Shown: one piece after another, positions 1-7,848 of the stretch
How the letters are laid out: every line of letters starts with the position of its first letter
Numbering within the stretch: position 1 is the first letter of the stretch
NCBI GenBank assembly: GCA_963824105.1
Contig: CAWGNN010000007.1
Coordinates: forward strand, 124,001-188,000
Direction of reading: 5' to 3'
DNA: 64,000 nucleotides
From: CAWDVB01 sp963824105
Lineage (GTDB): Bacteria > Actinomycetota > Actinomycetes > Propionibacteriales > Nocardioidaceae
Position numbers and translations under genes: made by a program
The notes under the pieces: generated by a model
Seen by the model: the letters and a program-made list of their open reading frames with translations, nothing else
What the model was told of the DNA's origin: nothing
Databases searched by the model: none

Positions 1-26
1 GGGGCCACCATCGTACGGATGGCGAA

Positions 27-48
27 GGCTCCTCCTATCCGAGGAGCC
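27..48 (-). terminator. Hairpin at the end of rlmB
   Basis: Perfect 8-bp inverted repeat (27-34 with 41-48) around a 6-nt loop that contains the rlmB stop codon. No U-tract is visible on the minus strand, so termination is an inference from position. Confidence 0.4.
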
Positions 49-991
49 GGGTCTGGGCTATCGCATAGAGAGCGATGCCGGCGGCAACGCCGGCGTTGAG
101 GGACTCCTGGTCCGCTGACATCGGCACCGACACCAGCTGGTCGCACGTCTCGCTGACCAGGCGGGAGAGCCCGTCGCCCTCGGATCCGATCACCACCACG
201 AGCGGACCGTCGGCCAGCTCGAAGTCGGGCAACGAGACGTCGCCGTCCGCGGCAAGCCCCACGACCATGCAGCCCGCCTCCTGGAACGCCTTGAGCTGGC
301 GGGTGAGGTTGGTGGCCCGCGCGACCGGAACCCGCGCGGCGGCGCCGGCCGAGGTCTTCCAGGCCGAGGCGGTCATCCCCGCGGACCGGCGCTCGGGGAT
401 GACGACCCCGTGCACGCCGAAGGCGGCGGCCGACCGGACCACCGCGCCGAGGTTTCGCGGATCGGTGACGCTGTCGAGAGCCACCAGGAGTGGCGGCTCC
501 CCGAGCTCGGCAGCCGCGGCCAGGAGGTCGTTGGGGTCGGCGTACTCGTACGGCGGGACGCGGACCGCGAGCCCCTGGTGAACGGCACCGCTGGTCATCT
601 TGTCCAGCTCCTGCCGGGGCACCTCCAGCAGGGAGACCCCCGACTCCGCGGCGAGGCGGAACGCCTCGCGCAGCCGGCCGTCCTTCTCGGTCCCCTCCGC
701 GACGTAGAGGGCGGTCGCCGGGATCTTCGCCCGCAGCGCCTCGACGACGGAGTTGCGCCCGGCGACCCACTCGGAGTCACCTCCCCGAGACGCCGGGGGG
801 CGACGACCCGGTCGCTGGGCAGGCTCCGCCTTCTTCTTCGCCTTGTGGGCCTTGTGGCCCTCACGCTCGACGGCCTTCGGGGTCGGCCCCCTGCCTTCGA
901 GCCCACGGCGGCGACGGCCGCCGGACCCGGCGGTGGGGTTGCCCTTGGCGGTCTTGCGGACCGCGCCACGACGAGATGAGTTACCGGCCAT
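35..991 (-). CDS. rlmB: 23S rRNA (guanosine-2'-O-)-methyltransferase RlmB/TrmH family
   Basis: A SPOUT-class RNA 2'-O-ribose methyltransferase of 318 aa. The first ~70 residues are a Lys/Arg-rich low-complexity extension typical of actinobacterial members. An RNA-binding substrate domain follows (~75-150), then the knotted SPOUT domain with its three motifs: DPRNLGAVVRSA, VIGSEGDGLS and ESLNAGVAAGI. The family methylates a guanosine in 23S rRNA using S-adenosylmethionine. It lies directly downstream of cysS on the same strand (25-bp gap), the order known from other actinobacteria, so the two are probably cotranscribed. The exact rRNA target cannot be read from the sequence. Confidence 0.93.
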   Translation of the reverse strand: MAGNSSRRGAVRKTAKGNPTAGSGGRRRRGLEGRGPTPKAVEREGHKAHKAKKKAEPAQRPGRRPPASRGGDSEWVAGRNSVVEALRAKIPATALYVAEGTEKDGRLREAFRLAAESGVSLLEVPRQELDKMTSGAVHQGLAVRVPPYEYADPNDLLAAAAELGEPPLLVALDSVTDPRNLGAVVRSAAAFGVHGVVIPERRSAGMTASAWKTSAGAAARVPVARATNLTRQLKAFQEAGCMVVGLAADGDVSLPDFELADGPLVVVIGSEGDGLSRLVSETCDQLVSVPMSADQESLNAGVAAGIALYAIAQTRLLG

Positions 992-1016
992 CAGGAGACT
1001 CCCGATCTGGTGATGT

Positions 1017-2423
1017 TCAGGCCGACCACTGCGGCCCCTGAGGAGTGTCCTCGATCTCGACGCCGGCCGCCTTCAGCTGGTCCCGGATCGCGTCGGCTGC
1101 GGCGAAGTCCTTCGCCTCCCGAGCGGCAGTGCGCTGGGCCAACAGCGCCGAGACCAGGCTGTCGACGACGGCGACCAGCTTGGCGTCGGGTGAGGCACCT
1201 TCGGCCCACCGTGGCTCGAGCGGGTCGCAGCCCAGCACGGCGAGCATGGCGCGCACGGAGGAGGCCGAGCCGCGGACGGCGTTCAGGTCGCCCGCCGCGA
1301 TCGCCTTGTTCCCCTCGCGGACGACGTCGAAGATCGCTCCCACCGCGGCCGAGGTCCCCAGGTCGTCGTCCATCGCCTCCTCGAACTCGGCGCAGTGCAA
1401 CCCGACCGGGATCTCTCCAGCCAGCTCCGCGGCCCGCTCGAGGAAGTGCTCGATGCGCGCGAAGCCGGTGGCCGCCTCGGCGAGCGCCTCGAAGGAGAAC
1501 TCGACGTGGGAGCGGTAGTGCATCGAGACGATGTAGAAGCGCAGGTCGATGGCGCGGTAGTTCTCCAGCACCGCGGGGATGCTCAGCGAGTTGCCGAGGG
1601 ACTTCGACATCTTCTCGCCGGCGGTCGTGATCCAGGCGTTGTGCATCCAGTAGGAGGCGAAGCCGAGCCCCGCGGCCCGCGACTGGGCCTGCTCGTTCTC
1701 GTGGTGCGGGAACCTCAGGTCGATGCCGCCGCCGTGGATGTCGAAGGATCCGCCGAGGTACTTGCGGGCCATCGCGGAGCACTCGATGTGCCAGCCGGGC
1801 CGTCCCGGACCCCACGGAGAGGGCCAGGCAGCGGTCTCCGGCTCGGTCTCCTTCTTGTGCCCCTTCCACAGGGCGAAGTCGCGGGGGTCGCGCTTGCCTC
1901 GCGGGTCGGCGTCCTCGGCGGGTTCCATCTCGTCGACACGCTGGCCCGACAGCTCGCCGTACGGGGGCCACGACTTGACGTCGAAGTAGACGTCGCCCGA
2001 GCCGTCCTCCGCGACGTAGGCGTGACCGCGCTCGATGAGCTGTGCGATCAGCTCGAGCATCTCGGGGATGTGACCGGTCGCGGCGGGCTCGTAGGTCGGT
2101 GGGAGCACATTGAGTGCGTCGTAGGCCTTGTCGAGCTCCCGGTGCATCGCGTAGGCGAGGTTGTACCAGGGCCGGCCCTGCTCGGCCGACTTCGTCAGGA
2201 TCTTGTCGTCGATGTCGGTGATGTTGCGGATGAACGTGACATCGAGACCGCGCGCGGTCAGCCAACGGCGCAGCACGTCGAAGCAGACCGCCGACCGGAC
2301 GTGGCCGACGTGAGGCTCCGACTGGACCGTCAGGCCGCACAGGTAGATCCCCGCGTGTCCCTCCTGCAACGGGACGAACTCGCGAACTCCACGCGTGGAA
2401 CTGTCGTAGAGGCGGATAGTCAC
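1017..2423 (-). CDS. cysS: Cysteinyl-tRNA synthetase
   Basis: Class I aminoacyl-tRNA synthetase of 468 aa, the normal length for the family. It charges tRNA-Cys with cysteine in the cytoplasm. The HIGH-type signature appears as PHVGH in YLCGLTVQSEPHVGHVRS, and the KMSKS loop as GEKMSKSLGNS. Zinc-ligand candidates are the Cys near the N-terminus (YLCG) and the WHIECSAMA segment. The ATG at 2423 gives the expected MTIRLYDSSTRG N-terminus. Mycobacterium places ispF directly upstream of cysS; here a molybdopterin oxidoreductase gene lies between them. Confidence 0.96.
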   Translation of the reverse strand: MTIRLYDSSTRGVREFVPLQEGHAGIYLCGLTVQSEPHVGHVRSAVCFDVLRRWLTARGLDVTFIRNITDIDDKILTKSAEQGRPWYNLAYAMHRELDKAYDALNVLPPTYEPAATGHIPEMLELIAQLIERGHAYVAEDGSGDVYFDVKSWPPYGELSGQRVDEMEPAEDADPRGKRDPRDFALWKGHKKETEPETAAWPSPWGPGRPGWHIECSAMARKYLGGSFDIHGGGIDLRFPHHENEQAQSRAAGLGFASYWMHNAWITTAGEKMSKSLGNSLSIPAVLENYRAIDLRFYIVSMHYRSHVEFSFEALAEAATGFARIEHFLERAAELAGEIPVGLHCAEFEEAMDDDLGTSAAVGAIFDVVREGNKAIAAGDLNAVRGSASSVRAMLAVLGCDPLEPRWAEGASPDAKLVAVVDSLVSALLAQRTAAREAKDFAAADAIRDQLKAAGVEIEDTPQGPQWSA

Positions 2424-2463
2424 CCGGCAATGCTAACGGCGTTGCCGCACCGATCCGGACCGG

Positions 2464-3969
2464 TCAGTTGGCCGCGAAGTTGATGGTGTGCCATCCGGAG
2501 GCGCCGTCGGGAACAACCTGCGTCACCACCGGCGTCTGCGTGTAGCCGGACTTGTCGGTCGCCCGTACGGCGAGCCGGTGGATCCCTCGGGTGACGGTGA
2601 GCCGCCCGGCCCACTGGACCCAGCTGTCGTTGTTCATCGTCTCGCCGAGCTCCATCTGCTGCCAGTCACCACCGTCGAGCCGGACCTCGACCTTCGCGAT
2701 CCCGGTGTGCTGAGCCCAGGCCACGCCTCCGATGGGGACCTCTCCGGCCGCGACGGACCGGCCCTGACGCGGCACGTCGATGCGTGACTCGGTCTTCACC
2801 GGTCCCTTCGCCGACCAGCCGCGCTTGGTCCAGTAGGCGGTGAAGTCGGAGAACCGGGTGACCTCCATGTCGACCACCCACTTGGTGGCCGAGACGTAGC
2901 CGAAGAGACCCGGGACCACGCTGCGGACCGGGAAGCCGTGCTCGACGGGGAGCGGCTCACCGTTCATGGCCAGGGCGAGGATCGCGTTGCGATCGTCGGT
3001 GAGCGCCTCCAGTGGCGTGCCGCAGTTCCACCCGTCGTGTGAGGTCTGGAGCACCGCATCCGCGCCCGGGAGCGGCTTGGCCTCGGCGAGGAGATCGGCG
3101 ATCCGCACCCCGCTCCACCACGCGTTGCCGATCAGGTCGCCGCCGACCGGGTTGGAGACGCAGCACAGCGTGACCCAGTCTTCTGAGATCGGGCGGGCCA
3201 GCAGATCGGCATAGGTGACGGTGATCTCCTTCTCCACCATGCCGTGGATGCGCAACGACCAGGTGTTCGGATCCAGGGAGGGCGGGACCAGCGCGGTGTC
3301 GACCCGGTAGAACTCGTCGTTCGGCGTGCGAAACGTCGCCACCCCGGTGGGAGCGATGTCCGCCCCCGTGGGCACCGTCCCTGCCGTGACCGGGAGCTTC
3401 AGCGCCGAGCGGGCCTGCTCGACCACCCGACGGGCGCCGCCCAGGGCCCTCCCGCCGAATCCCATCAGGAGCGCCATCCCCCCGACGAAGGCGACCCGCT
3501 GCAAGAAGACGCGTCTTCCCAGCGTCTCCGGGGCCGGTGCGGGGCCCATCAGCAGCGGGAGCACGAGCATCCAGGTGAGGACACCGACGACGACCGGGAC
3601 GACCGCGAGCGGACCGGCGTCCACCTGGCTCATCTCGGCCGCGGCCCCGACGCTCCCGAGGACGAGGAAGACCGCGGTCGCGTAGAAGGGCTTGCGCCGG
3701 TGGAGAAGGGCGGCGACCGCACCGAGGGCCAGGAGGGCGAAGCTCACCCCGGCGATCAGAAGGGGCTTGTCCCAATGACCCACCAGGCCGATCAGGGTCT
3801 CGGCGACCGGACCCGGGGTGAGCTTGATGACGGCTTCGGCGACCGCGACCACCGGGTTCGCCCGTTCGTTCAGCATCCCTGTGGCCAGCATGCTCGTGGC
3901 GATCCCGCCGGCAACGGTGACCGCGCCGGCGACCGCCGGCCGGATCCAGGACGCTCGCATGGGCTCCAT
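2464..3969 (-). CDS. Membrane-anchored molybdopterin-dependent oxidoreductase (sulfite oxidase fold)
   Basis: About 501 aa from the ATG at 3969 (the ATG at 3960 is also possible). I rejected longer starts because they run into ispF on the opposite strand. The N-terminal ~170 residues hold roughly five hydrophobic segments, including a GAVTVAGGIATSMLATG helix. A sulfite-oxidase-type Moco domain follows, with the likely Mo-ligand cysteine in TLCCVSNPVGGDLIGN. The C-terminal ~100 residues resemble the Ig-like Mo-co dimerisation domain. The family transfers electrons to or from small oxoanions or sulfoxides through Moco; this substrate is unknown. It is divergent from ispF with under 60 bp between starts. 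A MoaD-like protein is encoded at 52.6 kb. Confidence 0.88.
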   Translation of the reverse strand: MEPMRASWIRPAVAGAVTVAGGIATSMLATGMLNERANPVVAVAEAVIKLTPGPVAETLIGLVGHWDKPLLIAGVSFALLALGAVAALLHRRKPFYATAVFLVLGSVGAAAEMSQVDAGPLAVVPVVVGVLTWMLVLPLLMGPAPAPETLGRRVFLQRVAFVGGMALLMGFGGRALGGARRVVEQARSALKLPVTAGTVPTGADIAPTGVATFRTPNDEFYRVDTALVPPSLDPNTWSLRIHGMVEKEITVTYADLLARPISEDWVTLCCVSNPVGGDLIGNAWWSGVRIADLLAEAKPLPGADAVLQTSHDGWNCGTPLEALTDDRNAILALAMNGEPLPVEHGFPVRSVVPGLFGYVSATKWVVDMEVTRFSDFTAYWTKRGWSAKGPVKTESRIDVPRQGRSVAAGEVPIGGVAWAQHTGIAKVEVRLDGGDWQQMELGETMNNDSWVQWAGRLTVTRGIHRLAVRATDKSGYTQTPVVTQVVPDGASGWHTINFAAN

Positions 3970-4019
3970 AGTCGTCGACGAGTCAATGCCGCAGGCCCCG
4001 GAGTTCTTACGGATGAGGG

Positions 4020-4505
4020 ATGATTCCTCTCGTGACAAGGATCGGGATCGGCACCGACGTGCACCGACTGGTCTCCGGAGTGCCGATGCACTGCGCCGGT
4101 CTCCACTTCCCGGACGAGCCCGCGGGCCTCGAGGGCCACTCCGACGGAGACGTGGCGGCGCACGCCGCGTGCGACGCGCTGCTCTCGGCGGCCGGCCTCG
4201 GTGACCTGGGCTCCACCTTCGGCACGTCGGACCCCCAGTGGGCGGGCGCCTCCGGTGCGGCCCTGCTCCGGGAGACGGCCCGGCTGGTCACCGACGCCGG
4301 CTTCACCGTCGGGAACGTCGCCGTGCAGGTGATCGGCAACCGGCCCCGCCTCGCCCCGCGCCGCGCCGAGGCCGAGCAGGTGCTCACGGCGGCTGTCGGT
4401 GCACCGGTGACGGTGTCGGCGACGACGACCGACGGCCTCGGGCTGACCGGGCGCGGTGAGGGCGTCGCCGCGATCGCTACGGCGTTGATCCTCAGCTCCG
4501 ACTGA
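4020..4505 (+). CDS. ispF: 2-C-methyl-D-erythritol 2,4-cyclodiphosphate synthase
   Basis: MEP-pathway enzyme (161 aa) that cyclises CDP-methylerythritol 2-phosphate. The divalent-metal site is visible in GIGTDVHRL and GHSDGDVAAHAACDALL. The C-terminal signature is present as TTTDGLGLTGRGEG. The start is either the ATG at 4020 or the GTG at 4032; the latter gives the more usual VTRIGIGTD opening. IspD and IspF are commonly adjacent, but here an orphan nirD and a chelatase remnant on the opposite strand separate them by about 0.8 kb. Confidence 0.95.
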   Translation: MIPLVTRIGIGTDVHRLVSGVPMHCAGLHFPDEPAGLEGHSDGDVAAHAACDALLSAAGLGDLGSTFGTSDPQWAGASGAALLRETARLVTDAGFTVGNVAVQVIGNRPRLAPRRAEAEQVLTAAVGAPVTVSATTTDGLGLTGRGEGVAAIATALILSSD

Positions 4506-4535
4506 TCGGCGACTCGGCCCCAGGACGGCGCTGGG

Positions 4536-4820
4536 TCAGGCGACCCGTTCGGTCGCCGCTCCTGCTCCCGGGCCGGCGAGGGCGAACCGGCGCACCAAGA
4601 GCTCGACCACGAGGGAGTGTCCGGCCAAGGACTCCCCGACCCCGGCCGCGATCGTGCCCATCGCCACCGCTTGGCCGAAGTCCTTGCCCGACGTGAGCAG
4701 GTAGGGCACCACGAAGGCGTTTCTGGAGCCCTGGTCCCGCAGCTCGCCCACCAGATCGTGGACCCGACGCCCGCGCCCTCCCAGCTGGTCTCCCAGTAGG
4801 GCTCTGCGTCGCTGGGTCAT
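4536..4820 (-). pseudogene. Truncated sirohydrochlorin chelatase-like (CbiX) C-terminal remnant
   Basis: A 94-aa frame whose central and C-terminal part reads like the end of an actinobacterial CbiX-type sirohydrochlorin chelatase: RNAFVVPYLLTSGKDFG, then AGHSLVVELLVRRF. Complete family members are usually well over 200 aa and start with a metal-binding HGS motif, which is absent. Its ATG overlaps the nirD stop (ATGA), so it is translationally coupled to nirD. Siroheme is the cofactor of the NirBD nitrite reductase, so the pairing makes biological sense, but the large subunit gene is not in this window. The similarity is my own reading and weak; it could be an unrelated small protein. Confidence 0.5.
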
Positions 4821-5200
4821 CGTTCTGCTCCTGTTCCTTGAGTGGTGAGGCGAGGACCCACGTAGACGATTCCGCCCTCGACCTTCACCCCATAGACCGG
4901 GACATGGATCTGGTCGTCGGCCAGACAGACTCCGGTGGCCAGGTCGTAGGCCCGCTTGGTGCGCGGGGAGGCTACGAAGGCGACGCCGTCTCTTTGACCG
5001 ACGATCCCCCGCGAGAGGATCGCCGCCTTGTCGAGGGGGTCGTGGTTCCCCACCGCGTGGACCTGGCCGTCCTCGGCCCGGACCACGGCGACCGCGTGCC
5101 CGGCCACCAGGGCCGCGATGCCGCGTCCGACGGCGAGATCCTCGGCCGGGCAGACCGGTGACCAGATCTCCTGATCTGCCGATCGCCCCCGAGTACCCAT
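4817..5200 (-). CDS. nirD: Nitrite reductase (NADH) small subunit NirD
   Basis: A 127-aa Rieske-fold protein matching the NirD subfamily. The stretch GNHDPLDKAAILSRG followed by VASPRTKRAYDLATG is characteristic. As in known NirD proteins the Cys/His ligands of true Rieske clusters are absent, so it should not bind [2Fe-2S]. NirD supports the siroheme-containing NirB subunit that reduces nitrite to ammonium in the cytoplasm. NirB is normally encoded directly upstream, but here the upstream neighbour is ispD on the other strand, so this nirD is an orphan in the window. The next gene downstream looks like a truncated CbiX. Confidence 0.85.
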   Translation of the reverse strand: MGTRGRSADQEIWSPVCPAEDLAVGRGIAALVAGHAVAVVRAEDGQVHAVGNHDPLDKAAILSRGIVGQRDGVAFVASPRTKRAYDLATGVCLADDQIHVPVYGVKVEGGIVYVGPRLTTQGTGAER

Positions 5201-5313
5201 GAAACGACCGTAGGCAGAGTTCGTTGTCCCCAGGTTTCGGGATGTTTCACCCGTGATAACGAACCCCGCGGATGCGTTGCATGCCGGTGAACCCCGGAGG
5301 CTACGGTTCGTCC

Positions 5314-6012
5314 ATGGGTGTTGCCGTGGTGGTGCTCGCCGCCGGCGAGGGCGCTCGCGTGGGCGCCGGGCGCAACAAGGCGCTGCTTCCGGTCGCGGGT
5401 GAGCCCCTCTTCGTCCACTCGCTGCGCACCGCCTCCCAGCTCGACGGCCTGGCCCGCCTGGTCCTTGTTGTGCGCTCCGCGGACCGCCCCGACTTCGAGT
5501 CCGCCCTCGCGTCGACCGGGATCGACGCCGAGGTGGTCGGTGGCGGAGAGACCCGGCACGACTCGGAGTGGCGGGCCCTCGGGGTGCTTGCCGACGACAT
5601 CGAGAGCGGGATCGTCGACGTGGTCGCGATCCACGACGCGGCCCGGCCGCTGGCCCCGGCGTGGTTGTTCACCGACGTCATCGCTGTGGCCCGCGAGAGC
5701 GGAGGAGCGATCCCGGGCCGGCATCAGACGGCGATGATCCGGCGAAGCGACCTCGGCTCCGTGGGACCGGTCATCGCGGTCCAGACACCCCAGGCGTTCC
5801 GGGCACCCGAGCTGCTCGACGCCTACCGACGAGCCGAACGGGACGGCTTCACCGGCACCGACACCGCCTCGTGCCTCGAGGCCTACGCGGATCTGCCCGT
5901 CGGCTGGGTCGAGTCCCCTCGGGCCAACCTCAAGATCACCTACGCCGGCGACCTCTCGCGCGCCGAGCGGCTCATCGCCGTCAACGCGCCGGCCCGCCCG
6001 AGCTCCCCGTAG
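5314..6012 (+). CDS. ispD: 2-C-methyl-D-erythritol 4-phosphate cytidylyltransferase
   Basis: MEP-pathway enzyme that makes CDP-methylerythritol from MEP and CTP (232 aa from the ATG at 5314). The CTP-binding opening is intact: VVLAAGEGARVGAGRNKALL, with the conserved Lys. Also present are IHDAARPLAP, AVQTPQAF and the C-terminal ANLKITYAGDL motif. The middle region (GGAIPGRHQTAMIRR) departs from the usual 'VTDTxK' pattern. The gene runs opposite to carD and overlaps the 3' end of the degenerate IspD-like gene by 32 bp, tail to tail. That differs from the usual carD-ispD-ispF same-strand order. Confidence 0.92.
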   Translation: MGVAVVVLAAGEGARVGAGRNKALLPVAGEPLFVHSLRTASQLDGLARLVLVVRSADRPDFESALASTGIDAEVVGGGETRHDSEWRALGVLADDIESGIVDVVAIHDAARPLAPAWLFTDVIAVARESGGAIPGRHQTAMIRRSDLGSVGPVIAVQTPQAFRAPELLDAYRRAERDGFTGTDTASCLEAYADLPVGWVESPRANLKITYAGDLSRAERLIAVNAPARPSSP

Positions 6013-6505
6013 GAGAGCCCCCCGGCGGAAGGAACGCGGTGTCGCTGGCGTCCATGAGACGCACGACTTCGGGGGGAGCCTCCACGAGATCGACCCCGCC
6101 GCGGCTGCAGAGGTCGTCGAGGAGACCGGCCATGTCCCGCCCCCGGGGTCGCACACCAGGAGGAAGCACCAGCGGCGAGGCAAGGACCGCCAGGGTGTCC
6201 CGGTCCAGCGTCTCCCCCACGGTGGGGCCGTCGGTGACCTTGATCGTGTCGGTGACCGCGAGCACGGCCATCTGGGACCGGCCCGTCGCACCACAGGCCT
6301 CGATCAGCTCCCGGACGAAGGGGGCCGGAACGTTGGGACAGGCGGGGTCGTGGATCACCAGGATCACGTCGCCGGAGACCTGGTCGTCGCTCAGGAGGGC
6401 CAGGCCTGCGAGCGCCCCCAGGGCGAGCTCTCGCACCGGCCGGCCGTCGACCAGTTCAGCGTCGAACGGACCAGCCAGGAGCACGGCCACTGCCGGGGCG
6501 GACAT
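5981..6505 (-). CDS. Degenerate IspD-like protein lacking the CTP-binding loop
   Basis: A 174-aa protein that aligns by eye with the core of IspD. DVILVIHDPACPNVPAPFV corresponds to the 'HDAARP' region, MAVLAVTDTIKV to the 'PVTDTxK' region and GETLDRDTLAVLASP to 'DRxxLxxxQTP'. The N-terminal AAGxGxR...K nucleotide-binding loop is not recognisable (LLAGPFDAELVDG instead), and the QTP is SPL, so cytidylyltransferase activity is unlikely. It occupies the position directly downstream of carD, on the same strand, where other actinobacteria keep the functional ispD. It may be a decayed ancestral copy or a repurposed pseudoenzyme. Confidence 0.65.
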   Translation of the reverse strand: MSAPAVAVLLAGPFDAELVDGRPVRELALGALAGLALLSDDQVSGDVILVIHDPACPNVPAPFVRELIEACGATGRSQMAVLAVTDTIKVTDGPTVGETLDRDTLAVLASPLVLPPGVRPRGRDMAGLLDDLCSRGGVDLVEAPPEVVRLMDASDTAFLPPGGSPTGSSGGPAR

Positions 6506-6520
6506 GGCTCCATCAAAGCG

Positions 6521-6553
6521 AAGACCCCCGACGCGGCTCGCGTCGGGGGTCTT
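6521..6553 (-). terminator. Strong hairpin terminator downstream of carD
   Basis: Perfect 15-bp stem (6521-6535 with 6539-6553) and a 3-nt loop, ten bases past the carD stop and upstream of the IspD-like start at 6505. It implies the IspD-like gene is not simply read through from carD. No U-tract is visible, as is common in high-GC actinobacteria. Confidence 0.75.
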
Positions 6554-6562
6554 CTGTGCGAT

Positions 6563-7048
6563 TCAGGAAGCGAGGACCTCGTCGAGAATGGTCTCGGCCT
6601 TGTCCTCGTTGGTGTGCTCGGCGAGCGCAAGCTCGGAGACCAGGATCTGGCGAGCCTTGGCGAGCATGCGCTTCTCGCCGGCGGACAGGCCGCGGTCCCG
6701 CTCGCGACGCCAGAGGTCTCGGACGACCTCGGACACCTTCATGACGTCGCCGGAGTGCAGTTTCTCCAGGTTCGCCTTGTAGCGGCGCGACCAGTTCGTC
6801 GGCTCCTCGACGTACGGCTCGCGCAGAATGCCAAAGACCCGATCCAGCCCCTCCTTGTCGACAACGTCGCGTACGCCGACGAGGTCGAGGTTTGCTGAGG
6901 GAACGCGGACCACCAGGTCCTGCTGGGCGACGATCCGGAGGACGAGGTACTGCTTGTCCTCCCCTTTGATCGTCCGAGTTTCGATGTCCTCGATAACGGC
7001 AGCCCCATGATTCGGGTAGACGACCGTTTCACCGACCGTGAAAGACAT
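6563..7048 (-). CDS. carD: CarD-family RNA polymerase-binding regulator
   Basis: A 161-aa CarD protein, the standard length. It opens MSFTVGETVVYPNHGAA, the Tudor-like RNAP-interaction domain (~1-55), followed by a helical DNA-binding domain. The conserved Trp that wedges into promoter DNA is in PTNWSRRYKANL. CarD stabilises RNAP-promoter open complexes, especially at rRNA promoters. I chose the ATG at 7048 because it gives the canonical N-terminus and has a GGAAAGGGG ribosome-binding site about 9 bases upstream; the longer frame up to 7099 lacks one. A strong hairpin follows the stop. Confidence 0.96.
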   Translation of the reverse strand: MSFTVGETVVYPNHGAAVIEDIETRTIKGEDKQYLVLRIVAQQDLVVRVPSANLDLVGVRDVVDKEGLDRVFGILREPYVEEPTNWSRRYKANLEKLHSGDVMKVSEVVRDLWRRERDRGLSAGEKRMLAKARQILVSELALAEHTNEDKAETILDEVLAS

Positions 7049-7368
7049 ATGCAAGTAACCCCTTTCCAGGACCTCTAGTTTAGCACGGGAATCGGACATA
7101 CAGAACAGCGTTCATGCAGGTCAGAGGCCAAATTGGGTCTTGACAGATGCCGTTCCAATGTGCCGAGGGGGCCGAGTCCCGGCCCCGGAACTACCCCTCC
7201 CGTCACAGCAGATGACAGGCTCCTCCCAGCCTTCTCCCAACCTTCTCTGGGCCTTCTCTGGGCCTTCTCTGGGGCTGCCCGCCCGCGTGTCGGGTCCCTG
7301 AGCGCCACCCGATCAGGGCCCAGATAGACTCCGGCTGCGCACCGACCGCGTGACCGAGAGGAACCACC
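7049..7368. other. carD / lipoprotein divergent promoter region
   Basis: A 320-bp gap between divergent genes. It holds the carD ribosome-binding site, presumably both promoters, and a stretch of 11-bp tandem repeats (7219-7273). I see no RNA gene or further coding frame in it. Confidence 0.6.
7219..7273. repeat. Five degenerate 11-bp tandem repeats upstream of carD
   Basis: Successive 11-mers: gctcctcccag, ccttctcccaa, then three exact ccttctctggg units. The period is close to one helical turn. They lie about 170-225 bp upstream of the carD start and about 100-150 bp upstream of the lipoprotein start. Confidence 0.75.
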
Positions 7369-7848
7369 GTGCCGATCTCCCGCTCCCTGCGTCTGCTCGC
7401 CCTCGGAGCCCTGCTCCCGCTTCTGGCCGCCTGCGCCAGCGTCGGTGTGTCCGCACAGACGGGCCAGGTCTACATCCCCGCCGACGGAGCCAACAACCGC
7501 ACCGGATCGGTCTACGTGCTCAACGCCGTCGTGGTCTCGGGAAGCACCGGCGGCGGCACGCTCGTCACGACGTTCGTCGACACCAAGACCGACGCCGGGG
7601 ACACGGTGACCAGCATCACCGGCAGCGGGCTCACCGTGACCGGCACGTTCCCCAAGATCCCAGCGGGCGGGCACACGAACCTCGCCGACCTCCCCCCGAT
7701 CTTCGTCACCGGAGCCGGAGTGGCGGCCGGTGGCTATGTGACCCTCACGTTCGACTTCCAGCAGGCGTCGCCGGTCACGATGGACGTCCCGGTGATCGCC
7801 CCCACCGACCAGTGGCAGAGCATCACCCTTCCCCCGGCGACGTCATGA
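7369..7848 (+). CDS. Secreted lipoprotein of unknown function
   Basis: A 159-aa protein from a GTG start preceded by GAGAGGA. The N-terminus is a lipoprotein signal: positively charged SRSLR, a hydrophobic run, then the lipobox LLAAC with the modified cysteine at residue 22. The mature part is rich in Thr, Val and Gly with alternating beta-strand-like stretches and resembles an extracellular beta-sandwich, but I recognise no named domain. Its stop overlaps the gpmA start (ATGA), so the two are cotranscribed. The function is unknown. Confidence 0.8.
   Translation: MPISRSLRLLALGALLPLLAACASVGVSAQTGQVYIPADGANNRTGSVYVLNAVVVSGSTGGGTLVTTFVDTKTDAGDTVTSITGSGLTVTGTFPKIPAGGHTNLADLPPIFVTGAGVAAGGYVTLTFDFQQASPVTMDVPVIAPTDQWQSITLPPATS

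Noticed and set aside
991..2430. Long Arg-rich frame over cysS
   Set aside because: It is the out-of-frame shadow of cysS with biased composition and no recognisable motif.
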